Shown here in pieces: positions 28,727 to 38,916 of a stretch of DNA of 64,000 bases (positions are counted from its first letter, which is position 1; the number at the start of each line of letters is the position of its first letter). The position numbers and the translations under genes were made by a program. The notes beneath the pieces were generated by a model. That model saw only the letters and a list, made by a program, of their open reading frames with translations. It was not told where the DNA came from and did not search any database. The stretch is from Phycisphaerales bacterium PN19_bin_20 (GTDB lineage: Bacteria; Planctomycetota; Phycisphaerae; Phycisphaerales; UBA1924): positions 47,212 through 111,211 of the forward strand of contig JAJOLK010000013.1 in assembly GCA_021173225.1 (NCBI GenBank). The letters run 5' to 3'.

Positions 28727-29057
28727 ACTGGGAGCATCGGTCGGCCTGGCGATCGCCGTGAGGTCAAACTCTGAATCGAGAGACTGTTTGTAGTTTGATT
28801 GGGTAGGCCGGCCCACAGTTCGGCGGCTCGGTTGGCGGAACCCTGTGGGCGGCGGCGGCGAATGGGCCCGGCGGCCCGCTGTGAGCATTAGGGGGCGTCG
28901 GTCGGCGGATTGGGTTTGATCTTTGCGGTCAGGGCCGCTACAAAACCTTCTCCAAGCCCGACGGCAACAGGTAGATCGTTGGGCGGCGGGGCGGTGGTGG
29001 TGGGTGTTCGGTGAGCTTTTTGCGCTCCCGCTGGTGGGTGCGCAGCAGGAGTCTTCC

Positions 29058-29345
29058 ATGCGTCGCTCGGCCCGCCAGATCGTTTCTTCGTGCTCCGTTG
29101 CCTCTATTGCCGTCCTCGGCATTACGGCCGTGGCGCTGACCGCCGGCGGATGCCAGAGCACGCAGCTCGAAGGGATCCGCGCCGATCCCTCGCCGGTGGA
29201 GGTCTCCGAGACTGAGCGCTGGGACGACATCAAGAACCAGATGACTGTCACGAGTGACACGAATCTGCGGCTGATGTGGAGCGACATGGGGCGGTTGTGG
29301 CTCTTTGACCGCCCCAGCCGCCTGGCCCCCGCGCCGATGCGGTAA
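29058..29345 (+). CDS. small lipoprotein, hypothetical (95 aa)
   Basis: MRRSARQIVSSCSVASIAVLGITAVALTAGGCQS lipobox. Confidence 0.6.
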   Translation: MRRSARQIVSSCSVASIAVLGITAVALTAGGCQSTQLEGIRADPSPVEVSETERWDDIKNQMTVTSDTNLRLMWSDMGRLWLFDRPSRLAPAPMR

Positions 29346-29523
29346 GTGACGAGGCCGAGGGCCACGGGAACAAGGGAACAGGGGATCAAGGGAAGGGGTA
29401 GGGCCCGCTTCCCGACTTGTCATTGCGCGGGATGGATTGAAGTCCTACCGTCGCGAGGCCCACAAGGCGGGTTGGAAAGCCCGCGCTACGGAATGCAAGG
29501 TCAAAGGCAAAGGCCACGTCCGT

Positions 29524-29634
29524 GCAGCATCCGGTGGTGAAGCGGTTGATGGACACTTTCAGGTCATCGGCGGTGAACTCACCGTCGGGGCCGATGGTCC
29601 CGCCGGGCCCGGCAATGTCGGCTCGTGGCTGACA
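29524..29634 (-). pseudogene. orphan GC-type dockerin half-domain relic
   Basis: Minus-strand reading PRADIAGPGGTIGPDGEFTADDLKVSINRFTTGCC, without a credible upstream gene. Confidence 0.65.
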
Positions 29635-30037
29635 CGCACAAGCACACTTGCAACGGTGTCCTAGGCGGCGGGCTTCGAACGGCGAAGGAGTCGCTTTAAG
29701 GTCGTGTTGTCAAGCCTCGGCACAAAGCCTGCTGCCGCGCTTAATCCTTCGTCGACGCGCGACGGTGGCCCGGGGGCGCACTCGCGTCTTCGGGCTTCCA
29801 CCTCAACCATAGCAAAGTGATCGCGGCGGCTTGTCAAGTCTAAATCACCGCAACCGGCATAGGGATCTATGTTGATCAACGCGAGCGGTCTTCGTATGGA
29901 TCGCGGTCGGTAGAGATGTAGCGAGACGATGGTGCAACCGAGCCCGCTGCGGTGATCCTGAAAAGGTCACCGGCGGTCGGTCCACGGTCACGTGGTCCCG
30001 ACCACACTCGGGTTTTTCATCGAGTACCATCGGCCCT

Positions 30038-31174
30038 ATGCGCGTACTGGTCACCGGTCAGATTGGGATGGACAAGAAGCCCTACCTGCAGAAGGTCGTT
30101 GAGTTTGCCGGCCAGCAGGGCGAGCAGATCGACGTCTACCACATCGGCGACCTGATGTACGCCGAGGCCAGGGACGTCCGCCCCGGCACGATCCTGAACC
30201 TGCCGATCAGCCGCCTCGACAGCCTGCGCCGCGCGGCGTTCAAGGACGTCATCACCCACAGCCGCGACACCAAGAACGTCATCCTCAACACGCACGCGAC
30301 CTTCCGCTGGCGTCACGGGCTGTTCGCGGCGTTCGACTGGGACCAGATTGCCGCGTTCAGGCCCGACGTCTGCGTCTGCCTGGTCGACAACATCGAGGTC
30401 GTCCACCACCGCGTGCACAAGGACTACGAGATCGACGCGACGCTCAAGGACTGCATGGTCTGGCGCGAGGAAGAGATCCTGGCCACTGAGCTGCTGGCCA
30501 AAAGCATTCCCGGGTGTCAGTTCTACATCCTCAGCCGTGGTCGGCACGTGAGCACGACGGGGACGATGTTCCGCCTGGCATGCCGCCCGCAGATGCGCAA
30601 GGTGTACCCGAGCTTCCCGATGAGCCACGTTGTGGACATGCCCGAGGTGCTGGCGGAGATCGACGCGTTCAGGGCCAAGCTCGCCGAGCACTTCATCGCG
30701 TTTGACCCCGGTGATGTGGACGAGAAGCTGCTGCTTGAGCGGGCGATCGCCGCGGCCCGCGAGGGCAAGGAGTTTTTGGATGTCAGCCCGCACAGCTTCG
30801 GGGGCAGCAAGGCCGCGAGCGGCGCGATTCGCGTGCGCGTGCGCGAGGTGCTGGATATCGCCGGCGACATCGACGGGCAGATTTACATGCGCGACTTCAA
30901 GCTGATCGACCAGAGCGACATGATCGTCAGCCTGGTGCCCGAGCTACCCGGCGTTGGCGGCAAGGACATCCCCGGGCTCTCCAGCGGCGTCGAGCGTGAG
31001 CTGCAGCACGCCTGGGAGCACACCAAAGAGGTCTATGTGGTGTGGAAGCCCAAGAAGCACCCCAGCCCGTTCATCACCGAGACGGCGACCAAGGTCTTCA
31101 AGAGCGTCGAGGAGAGCCTCGCCTACTTCGAGGCCAAGGGCATGTTCCCGGCCAAGAACCTCTTTGGCCATTAA
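30038..31174 (+). CDS. archaeal adenylate-kinase-like NTPase domain with C-terminal deoxyribosyltransferase-like region
   Basis: MRVLVTGQIGMDKKPYLQKV (degenerate P-loop), VILNTHATFRWRHG, C-terminal QSDMIVSLVPELPG...SSGVERELQHAWEHTKEVYVVW. Confidence 0.6.
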   Translation: MRVLVTGQIGMDKKPYLQKVVEFAGQQGEQIDVYHIGDLMYAEARDVRPGTILNLPISRLDSLRRAAFKDVITHSRDTKNVILNTHATFRWRHGLFAAFDWDQIAAFRPDVCVCLVDNIEVVHHRVHKDYEIDATLKDCMVWREEEILATELLAKSIPGCQFYILSRGRHVSTTGTMFRLACRPQMRKVYPSFPMSHVVDMPEVLAEIDAFRAKLAEHFIAFDPGDVDEKLLLERAIAAAREGKEFLDVSPHSFGGSKAASGAIRVRVREVLDIAGDIDGQIYMRDFKLIDQSDMIVSLVPELPGVGGKDIPGLSSGVERELQHAWEHTKEVYVVWKPKKHPSPFITETATKVFKSVEESLAYFEAKGMFPAKNLFGH

Positions 31175-31516
31175 TCCGGCTGATCGGATGATTGACCGGT
31201 ATAATTACGTACACATTTGGCCTGCACACCCCGCGCTTTCGCGTTTTGTTCGCATTTCGTTTGTGAAGAACGCGCAAAACTTGGCATCAACCTGAGGCAG
31301 ACTAGCTGGGCTGACCGTAGATCGTGCTGTACCCTAAGGGCGGGCCAGGATGGCCTGCGGCGGTCGGGCAGTTGAGAAGTTTGAGCCCGGTGCTGGAGGA
31401 GGTCTTTGGTCGTCTGCTTGGCACTTTCAAGCGTTGGCATGCGGCTTTGTTGATGAGTCGGGCCCGTGCCAGCGCGGCAGGGGCATGGCGATCGGTGCGG
31501 GTGGGGTCGTTGGCGC

Positions 31517-31558
31517 TGGTGGGTGGTGGTTGGTGGGTGGTGGTTGGTGGGTGATGGT
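31517..31558 (+). repeat. 14-bp G/T tandem repeat x3 (tggtgggtggtggt)
   Basis: Two perfect units plus one with a single mismatch, upstream of the 31651 CDS. Confidence 0.9.
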
Positions 31559-31650
31559 GGTGTTGGGCGGGGTGCGTCTGACGGCGCGCTGGCCGCGGGG
31601 GATGGATCGGCGGAGTTCCTTTGGATCGCATTCACACGGAGATGAAGATC

Positions 31651-34485
31651 ATGAAGCGTTCAGCATTCGCGTTTGTCACGGCGGCGGCCCTGCTGGCTTC
31701 GGCCGGTCAGGCTCAGGTGGTGATCAGCCAGCTTTACGGCGGCGGCGGCGGCTCGGGCCCGTACATTGAGGACTTCGCGGTCCTGTTCAACCGTGGCAAC
31801 GCCCCGGTGACGCTGAACAACGCCGGCTTGTTCTACGCCAGCGCAACGGGCCAGTTCACTCCGGCGGCGAACCAGCGGGTCCGACTTCCGGTCAGCCTGA
31901 CGATCCCGGCGGGCGCTTCGTACCTGGTGATCCTGAACAACACGGGAGGCGAAAGCCCCAGCATTACGTCCACCGACATTTTCCCCGGCACGCCGCTAGC
32001 GGCTGACTTCACCGGCCCGGGCAGCACGGTGGCGGGTGCGCCCGCTGGCGTGATCTCCGCGAGCCAAACCACCGGCAAGTTCGCGCTGATCGACGGGTTT
32101 AACTGGGCCATCACGGTGCCTCTCACGGCGTTCCCGACGACAAACTCGCCCACGCCCGCGGTCGGCACCGTGGTTGACTTCGTCGGCTATGGCGGGGCGA
32201 ACAACAGCGAGGGCCTCTCGCCCGCGCCGGCGACGACGAACACGACGTTCTTGGTCCGCAACAACCTCGGCTGTGACGACACCAACGTCAACAGCAGCGA
32301 CTTTGCCGCGGTGCCTGTGGGCCTGACCAACAACGTCAACCCGATCCGGAGCAGCCAGATCGGCCTGAACCTCTGCGGTGTGCCCGTGGCGGACTTGACC
32401 ACGACGATCATCGGCCCGAACTGCGGGACCCTCAGCACAGGCAGCCCGGCGGCCCTGACTGTGACGGTGACCAACAACGGCTTGCTGACGGCAGCGGGCA
32501 CGCAGGCCACGGTGGTCCTGCCCAGCAACCTGACGTTCGTCAACGCCACCGGCGGCACGACCAGCTACGACAATGGCACCCGCACGTTGAGCTGGACGGT
32601 TGGCAGCCTTCCGGGTGCTGGTGGCGCGAGCGCCCTGACGGTCAACGCGACCGTTGCGGGTGGCGGCACCACGCTGGTGAGCAGCAACGCGAGCACAACG
32701 ACGATTGAGCCGAACGTCGCGAACAACCCGGGCCGATACCGGAACTTCGTGGCCTTCAGCGGCACGGGCTATACCACCGCGGTGACCCCGCTGCTGGTGG
32801 CGGTGCCCCTCGCGTTCGAGACGGCGACTGGGTTTAACGCCGGTGCGCTGGGCGAGGTGACCGACTCGCTCAATACCACGCTGCGGATCCGCACGATCCC
32901 CGGGCGTCCGCAGGCCTCGGCCGACGGCACCCGGTTCGCGTTCTGGGCTGATACCTCGGCGGGTGACTCGGGCGGCCCCGCGCTGAACTTTGACGGGTTC
33001 CTGTACGCCGGCGAGATCACCGGCGGCGGCGTGACCAAGACGTTCATCACCGGCGAGAGCCTGGGGCTTGACGGGCAGTTTGTGCGTGACGGTGTGACCT
33101 TCGCCTCACAGACAACTGTGCCGGCGATCAACAACGCGGGTGACTTCGCGTTCGCGACGCAAAGGAGCACGAGCAACATGACCGGCGAGGTCATCTCGGG
33201 CGTGGTGGTCAAGGGCAACGTGGCGACCCCCGCTGCGCTGACGGTCGTCGCCCGCCAGGGTGATCCGGTTGCGGGCATCGCGGGTATCGCCACGGGCGTG
33301 AACTGGGCCGGGTTCTTCGGGAGCACGAGCGTCTCGACCGCCGGCGACGTGGCCTTCACGGGCCAGTTGAGCGGGACGGGCGTGACGGCGAACGGGACGG
33401 GCGCCAGCACGGTGCTGGGCAACGACTTTGTTGCCGTTCGCGGCACCACGCTGGTGGCCCGCAAGAACACGAACCCGGGCTTTGTGCCCACGGGCAGCCA
33501 AGGCACCGTTGCGGGCCTGGGCTATGCGTTGCTGAGTGACAACCTGCGTGACGGGCTGGGCTTCCAGGTTGATGCCAGCGGCACCAACACGCTGGTCTTT
33601 GGCGCGCTGGGCAGCGCCCGGACGCCCACCGGCGGGATCAACCCCGTCGACGCGACGGTGCTGGTGGTCAACGGCGAGGTGAAGCTGCAGGAGAACTTTA
33701 CGATCGCTGGCAGCGGGCTGGCCGGCACGCTGGACGTTGGCTCACCGATCGAGTTCGCGGCTCTCACGCCCGACGGCAACTGGCTGGCCTTCGGTGACTT
33801 TGAGGCGGCGCCCGTGACGGGCAACGGGCAGGACTGGGCCGTGCGTAACGGCACGGTTGTGGCCCGCAGCGGTGACGCGATTGTGCCGAGCTCTAGTGAG
33901 ACATGGAGCGATGTGGCGCTGAGCCGCACGTTTACTTCGATGGCGGGGCTGGGCAATGACTTTGTGGTCATGGGCCTGAGCAGCAACGCGGATCGGGCGA
34001 CCGACGGCGTGGCGGTCTGGGGCAACGGCAACTTGCGTCAAGTGCTGGTGCGTGAGGGGCAGCCCATCACGGTCAACGGGACGCAGTTCGCCATCGGGTT
34101 CATCCCGAACTTCCGCGGGCAGGCGTGGCTGACCAGCGATCGCCGGATGGTCATGTACGTGAGCCTCTACCAGGGCACCAACGTGTGCGCCGACAGCTTC
34201 ACCGGCGTGCCCTCGGCGCTGATCAGCATGCCGCTGCCCAGCGTTGGGCCGGTCGCTTGCGGCCCGTCTGACATCGCTGGCCCCGGCCCCGTCGGCGGCT
34301 TCGACGGCGAGCTGACGGCCGACGACATCATCTTCTTCATCACCAACTTCACCAGCAACGACCTGGCGGTGGCTGACGTGGCCAGCCCGGGCCCGACGCC
34401 CGGCGGCGACGGCGAGCTGACGGCCGACGACATCATCCTGTTCATCAACCGCTTCACGCAGTTCTCTACCAGCGGGTGCCCGTGA
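31651..34485 (+). CDS. large secreted protein: lamin-tail-like N-domain, DUF11-like repeat, C-terminal GC-type dockerin
   Basis: QVVISQLYGGGGGSGPYIEDFAVLFNRGNAPVTLNN...; DLTTTIIGPNCGTLSTGSPAALTVTVTNNG...; C-terminus DGELTADDIIFFITNF...GELTADDIILFINRFTQFSTSGCP. Confidence 0.8.
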   Translation: MKRSAFAFVTAAALLASAGQAQVVISQLYGGGGGSGPYIEDFAVLFNRGNAPVTLNNAGLFYASATGQFTPAANQRVRLPVSLTIPAGASYLVILNNTGGESPSITSTDIFPGTPLAADFTGPGSTVAGAPAGVISASQTTGKFALIDGFNWAITVPLTAFPTTNSPTPAVGTVVDFVGYGGANNSEGLSPAPATTNTTFLVRNNLGCDDTNVNSSDFAAVPVGLTNNVNPIRSSQIGLNLCGVPVADLTTTIIGPNCGTLSTGSPAALTVTVTNNGLLTAAGTQATVVLPSNLTFVNATGGTTSYDNGTRTLSWTVGSLPGAGGASALTVNATVAGGGTTLVSSNASTTTIEPNVANNPGRYRNFVAFSGTGYTTAVTPLLVAVPLAFETATGFNAGALGEVTDSLNTTLRIRTIPGRPQASADGTRFAFWADTSAGDSGGPALNFDGFLYAGEITGGGVTKTFITGESLGLDGQFVRDGVTFASQTTVPAINNAGDFAFATQRSTSNMTGEVISGVVVKGNVATPAALTVVARQGDPVAGIAGIATGVNWAGFFGSTSVSTAGDVAFTGQLSGTGVTANGTGASTVLGNDFVAVRGTTLVARKNTNPGFVPTGSQGTVAGLGYALLSDNLRDGLGFQVDASGTNTLVFGALGSARTPTGGINPVDATVLVVNGEVKLQENFTIAGSGLAGTLDVGSPIEFAALTPDGNWLAFGDFEAAPVTGNGQDWAVRNGTVVARSGDAIVPSSSETWSDVALSRTFTSMAGLGNDFVVMGLSSNADRATDGVAVWGNGNLRQVLVREGQPITVNGTQFAIGFIPNFRGQAWLTSDRRMVMYVSLYQGTNVCADSFTGVPSALISMPLPSVGPVACGPSDIAGPGPVGGFDGELTADDIIFFITNFTSNDLAVADVASPGPTPGGDGELTADDIILFINRFTQFSTSGCP

Positions 34486-34571
34486 TGCCTGACGGACGCC
34501 GAGGGTGGCCCGGAGGGTTGCTGTGTTGCGGGGCGGCGTCTGTGTGAGCAAGTGATTGACTGAAACTTTCG

Positions 34572-34611
34572 AGGCCCCTGCACGCGTGTGCGGGGGCCTG
34601 TTTGTTTTTGC
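34572..34611 (+). terminator. intrinsic terminator after the dockerin protein
   Basis: aggcccctgcac-gcgt-gtgcgggggcct followed by gtttgttttt. Confidence 0.85.
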
Positions 34612-34860
34612 GCGATAGTATGATAATGCGTGAGGCGTGCCCAGAGAGTGGCAACGCGCAGGCCGCAGCAGAGGTTCGGCGGCTTTGCGGGAACTCGCTC
34701 AGGGACTCATCACGGCCGGGGACGATCGCCTTCGGCGGGGATAAGAGGCGGCCAGCGGAAGACCTAATAATAAAGCAAGCTGCGAGGTTGTGATTGTGCA
34801 CCTGCGTGTATTGCGTCTGCAAGCGTGTTGCGTGTGTGTGTGGCCGCGTGTGAAGAGCGC

Positions 34861-36408
34861 TTAGACCAGGTGCGCTGGCGGGGGTGTATCGTCAGCGATG
34901 CGTTGGCGTGTGGGTGGTTCTTCGGGCTTCTGGCAGGTCAGCAGGGTCATCTCGTCGCGGTAGAGGGCCTGGAGGTGGACGGGGCGGCCCCAGATGGTGC
35001 GGAGGTTTGAGAGCACGCGTGCCGCGCGGTCGGCGTCGAGCTCAAGGTTGGCCGCGGGCGTGCCGGCGGGGCTGTGAGTGAGGTAAAGCTCGCCGCGGTT
35101 GAGGTAGTTGGCGTCAGCGACGTAGATGAACGGCTCGCCGCGGTTGGTCAGGTGGTGCAGGAGGGTGGCCTTCACCTTGGCGAAGTCGCGCGAGGTCAGG
35201 CGCTGGTGGCCCTGGTCATCGGCGCGGACGGTAAAGAAGCGGTGCGCGTCGCAGAACTCTTCGGTGAAGAAATCGTCGATGAAGGTGACGTCGTTGTAGA
35301 CGGCGCGGACCTGGAAGATTTTGTCGCGGCCCTGGGCGGAGCGGTCGTCGTGGCGGTCTTTGGCGCCCAGGGTGTCGAGGGCGTCGTAGGCGGCGCCGTG
35401 CTGGCCGGTGTTCCAGCGGCGTTCGACGTCGCGGAAGAGCTCGATGCCGACTTTGTAGGGGTTGAAGTTGCCCTGCGGCATGTGCATGACGCCGGCGTGC
35501 TGGTCGCAGTAGCAGACGATCTCGCTGGCGTCGGCGAAGTGGTGGGTCATCAGGTGGCTGTGCCAGTAGCTGGCCCAGCCCTCGTTCATGACCTTGGTCA
35601 TGGCCTGGGGCACGAAGTAGAGGGCCTCGTCACGCACGATGGTCAGCAGGTCTTGCTGCCAGGGCTCGAGTGGGGCGTGGCGCAGCAGGAAGGCCAGCAC
35701 GTCGCGCGATGGGCGCTCAGGCGAGCGGGCCTTGGCGGCGGCCTGCGCGGCGGCGTGGGCCTGGCGCTGGCGGTCCATCTCGTGGCGTGGGTTGATGAAC
35801 GGGTCGAGGTAGTCTTTGCTGGGCAGGCGGTCGGGCTCAAAGTGCTGCGGGGGCTGCGCGGGCGGAGCGAGGGTGTGCGGGGGCTGAAGGGCCGCGAAGG
35901 GGTCGATGAGCCACTCGAGGCTCAGGCAAGCGTCGAGAAAGCGTTCGACGGCCTCGTGCCCGTGCTGGTCGGCGTGGCGGCGGACGCGCGTGGCGTGGTT
36001 GGCCATCTCATCGAGCATCTTGCGGTTGGTGGCGCGGAACCAGGCGTTGTTCTTGAAGAAGTCGGCGTGCCCGTAGACGTGGGCCATCACGAGCTTCTGA
36101 TCGGTCAGGCTGTTGGACTCTTGGAGGTAGGCGTAGACGGGGTTAGTGTTGATGACCATCTCGTAGATGCGGCCCAGGCCGTAGGCGTCACGTTTGGAGA
36201 GCTTTTCGTACTCCATGCCCCACCGCCAGTGCGGGTAGCGGACGGGGAAGCCCCCGTAGGCGGCGACCTGATTCATGACGTCAAAGGGGATGAGCTGGAA
36301 GAGGACCTCGTAGAAGTTCAGGCCCTCTTCGATGGCCTGCGCGCGGATGCGCTGCATCTGCTCGTGCAGCGCGGGGGGCAGCTCGGGGGTGGAAGGGCGC
36401 TGGGCCAT
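34861..36408 (-). CDS. SpoVR family protein
   Basis: EGLNFYEVLFQLIPFDVMNQVAAYGGFPVRYPHWRWGMEYEKLSK...YSQE-type CDQHAGVMHMPQGNFNPYKVGIELFRDVERRWN. Confidence 0.95.
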   Translation of the reverse strand: MAQRPSTPELPPALHEQMQRIRAQAIEEGLNFYEVLFQLIPFDVMNQVAAYGGFPVRYPHWRWGMEYEKLSKRDAYGLGRIYEMVINTNPVYAYLQESNSLTDQKLVMAHVYGHADFFKNNAWFRATNRKMLDEMANHATRVRRHADQHGHEAVERFLDACLSLEWLIDPFAALQPPHTLAPPAQPPQHFEPDRLPSKDYLDPFINPRHEMDRQRQAHAAAQAAAKARSPERPSRDVLAFLLRHAPLEPWQQDLLTIVRDEALYFVPQAMTKVMNEGWASYWHSHLMTHHFADASEIVCYCDQHAGVMHMPQGNFNPYKVGIELFRDVERRWNTGQHGAAYDALDTLGAKDRHDDRSAQGRDKIFQVRAVYNDVTFIDDFFTEEFCDAHRFFTVRADDQGHQRLTSRDFAKVKATLLHHLTNRGEPFIYVADANYLNRGELYLTHSPAGTPAANLELDADRAARVLSNLRTIWGRPVHLQALYRDEMTLLTCQKPEEPPTRQRIADDTPPPAHLV

Positions 36409-36556
36409 GTATGGTCTATCGGCGGGGCGAGGGGTGGGCGATTGGAGATGCCCGCTGCCAACAGACTGGTACCATCGCCGGGTGGTTCGGGTTCGGGTCT
36501 GCGGAGCCTTCGGACCGGGCCGCGGTGGGCGGGCCTAGACAGCCGGGAGTTGAACG

Positions 36557-37663
36557 ATGGATCGCGACGTGATGGCGAACGTTTCAAGGCGGGCGATGGT
36601 CGGTGGGCTCGTCGGCTCGGCGGCGACGCTGGCGTTGGGGGGCCAAGCACTGGCAAATGGTGCGCTGGCCCGCGCGCGCGTCGACAAAGCATCGGGGGGT
36701 GGGGCCAAGCCTCACCCTGACGCCAAGCCCGGCGCGACCAAACCTGCGGCGACCAAGCCTGCGGCGACCGGCACAACGCTGCCCAACGGCAGCGGGTTCT
36801 ACCGCGTGATGGTCGGCAACGCAGAGGTGGTCTGCATCGCGGATGGGTCGGGCGAGATGGCGGGCTCGCCATTCCCGATGTGGGGCGCCAACGGGACCAA
36901 GGCTGAGGTGGACGCGGCGCTGGACGCGGAGTTCTTGCCGCGGGAGGGCAGCAGCTTCTACTTCAACTGTGCGCTGGTCCGCAGCGGGACCGACGTAGTG
37001 CTGATGGACCTTGGCAATGGCACCGGTGGCGGGCCGGGCGCGGGCAAGCTGTTGCCGCACCTGGCAAACCTGGGCGTCAAGCCCAGCGACGTGACGTGCG
37101 TGGTCTTTAGCCACCTGCACCCGGACCACTTCGGCGGGCTGACCGACGACAACGGCGAGCTGGTGTTTGACAAAGCGCGGTACTTCATCAGCCGCGACGA
37201 GAGCGACTTTTGGAGCCGGGCGGGCGTGGCGGACATCAAGGGCCAGATCCCCGATGAGTTCAAGAAGGGGATGGTCGCGGGTGCCGCCGGCGTGCTGGCC
37301 AAGCTCAAGGGCAAGCTGGAAATGGCGGACGCGACGACCAAGCTGAGCGAGGGGTTGCGCCTGGTGTCAGCGCCGGGGCACACCGCTGGACACCAGATGC
37401 TGATGGTCGAATCCGGGGCCAAGCGTTTGGCGGTGGTGGCCGACCTGGTGCACCACGTAGCGATCAGTCTGCGAAGACCTGACCTGCACATTCAGTTTGA
37501 TGCCGATCCGGCGGCAGGCGCGGCGACGCGGCAGCGTGTGCTCGCGCAACTTGCGAGCGACAAGACCGAGGTGCTGGCGTACCACATGCCGTTCCCGGGC
37601 TTTGGGCATGTGCGGCCCGAGGGCAAGGGCTACCAGTGGGTGCCCTCGCTGTGGCAGTGGTGA
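36557..37663 (+). CDS. MBL-fold metallo-hydrolase with possible Tat signal
   Basis: VSRRAMVGGLVGSAATLALGG; VVFSHLHPDHFGGL; SAPGHTAGHQ. Confidence 0.88.
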   Translation: MDRDVMANVSRRAMVGGLVGSAATLALGGQALANGALARARVDKASGGGAKPHPDAKPGATKPAATKPAATGTTLPNGSGFYRVMVGNAEVVCIADGSGEMAGSPFPMWGANGTKAEVDAALDAEFLPREGSSFYFNCALVRSGTDVVLMDLGNGTGGGPGAGKLLPHLANLGVKPSDVTCVVFSHLHPDHFGGLTDDNGELVFDKARYFISRDESDFWSRAGVADIKGQIPDEFKKGMVAGAAGVLAKLKGKLEMADATTKLSEGLRLVSAPGHTAGHQMLMVESGAKRLAVVADLVHHVAISLRRPDLHIQFDADPAAGAATRQRVLAQLASDKTEVLAYHMPFPGFGHVRPEGKGYQWVPSLWQW

Positions 37664-37730
37664 GTGCGCAGATGCGCGAGTGGGGGCGCGAGTGCGGGCG
37701 CGGTGTGAAGGGCTCCGCGGGCTTGCGGAG

Positions 37731-38855
37731 CTAGTCGGCCTTGCCGCCCATGCGGGCCTTGCCCGGGGTGCCGCCGACCTTTGCCGGTGGCACGCGCCAG
37801 ACGGCGGGCTGGCCTTTGCCCTCAGCCAGGTACCAGCGGACCATGCGGTCAATGCCCTGCTTGAGCGCGATCGGCGAGACAAAGCCCGCGCGGCGGAGCT
37901 TGTCGGCCTCGAACTTGGTCTCCATCGAGAAGAGCTTCCTGATGCGCATCGAGCTGACGGGCAGGTTCTTGCCTGTGACCTTGATGATCACGTCAAAGGG
38001 CACGGCCATCGCCAGCGCGGCCCACAGCGGTACGGCGAACGGCAGCGGGCGTTTGCCCAGCGACTGGTAGATCTGCCCGGCGATATCGGCGCTGGCCAGA
38101 TCGGGCTTCTCAACAAAGTTGAACGCGTCGATGGGCGCGCGGCCGAGCGCGGGGTCTGTGCAACCAGCGATGACCGGCTTGGCCCACAGGAAGAGCGTGG
38201 CGCGGACGATGTTCTCGACGTACGAGAGGCTCTTGACGTTCTCGCCCTTGCCCACGCGTGCGAACTTGCCCGAGTCGATCTGGCGGATCAGCGAGTACAT
38301 GTTGGCGAAGTTGCGCGGGCCGAAGGTGATCGTCGGGCGGATGACCAGGCACGACCGCCCGCCCCCGGAGGCGACCCATTGCTGAAAGACCTTCTCGGCG
38401 GCGTACTTGCTCGCGCCGTAAGGGTGCTTCTGCAGCGAGGGTGTGGTCTCGGTGATCGGGGGCGTTGCGTCGCCGTAGATCGCGACGGAGGAGTAGAAGC
38501 AGCAGTCGGTGATGCCAGCGGCGTCCATCTCTTGGCACAGGACCTTCGCGCCGTTCTCGTTGACGTCAAAGTAGGTGTTGTAATCGATGCCGAAGTCGTG
38601 GTGCGCGGCGGCCAGGTGCAGCACGCGCGTGCACCCGGCGAGGGCGGCGCGGACGGCGGCGGGGTCACGCACGTCACCGACGTAGCACGGCACACCCTTG
38701 ATATCCCAGCTCGGCTTGACCAGATCGAGGATGGCGAAGTCAACGCCTTGCTCGGTGAGCAGCTCGAAGTAGTAGCGACCGATGAAGCCGGCACCGCCGG
38801 TGATGAGCAGGCGGCCCTTGGCGGGGTTCTGGTTGGCGGTCGTTGGGTCGGTCAC
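37731..38855 (-). CDS. NAD-dependent epimerase/dehydratase (extended SDR)
   Basis: LLITGGAGFIGRYYFELL...CYVGDVRDPAAVRAALAGCTRVLHLAA...YGASKYAAEKV. Confidence 0.9.
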   Translation of the reverse strand: MTDPTTANQNPAKGRLLITGGAGFIGRYYFELLTEQGVDFAILDLVKPSWDIKGVPCYVGDVRDPAAVRAALAGCTRVLHLAAAHHDFGIDYNTYFDVNENGAKVLCQEMDAAGITDCCFYSSVAIYGDATPPITETTPSLQKHPYGASKYAAEKVFQQWVASGGGRSCLVIRPTITFGPRNFANMYSLIRQIDSGKFARVGKGENVKSLSYVENIVRATLFLWAKPVIAGCTDPALGRAPIDAFNFVEKPDLASADIAGQIYQSLGKRPLPFAVPLWAALAMAVPFDVIIKVTGKNLPVSSMRIRKLFSMETKFEADKLRRAGFVSPIALKQGIDRMVRWYLAEGKGQPAVWRVPPAKVGGTPGKARMGGKAD

Positions 38856-38916
38856 AGTGGTGGGCCTTGGTGGTCGGCGGCGCGGGTTACGGGGCCAGCG
38901 CCGGGTGTGGTTGAGA

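Noticed and set aside
31192-31205. TTGACC...TATAAT promoter-like pair
   Set aside because: The -35-like and -10-like elements are almost adjacent; spacing does not fit a sigma-70 promoter.
35074-36720. 548-aa plus-strand ORF (Val/Gly-rich)
   Set aside because: Exact antisense of the SpoVR gene; typical GC shadow frame.
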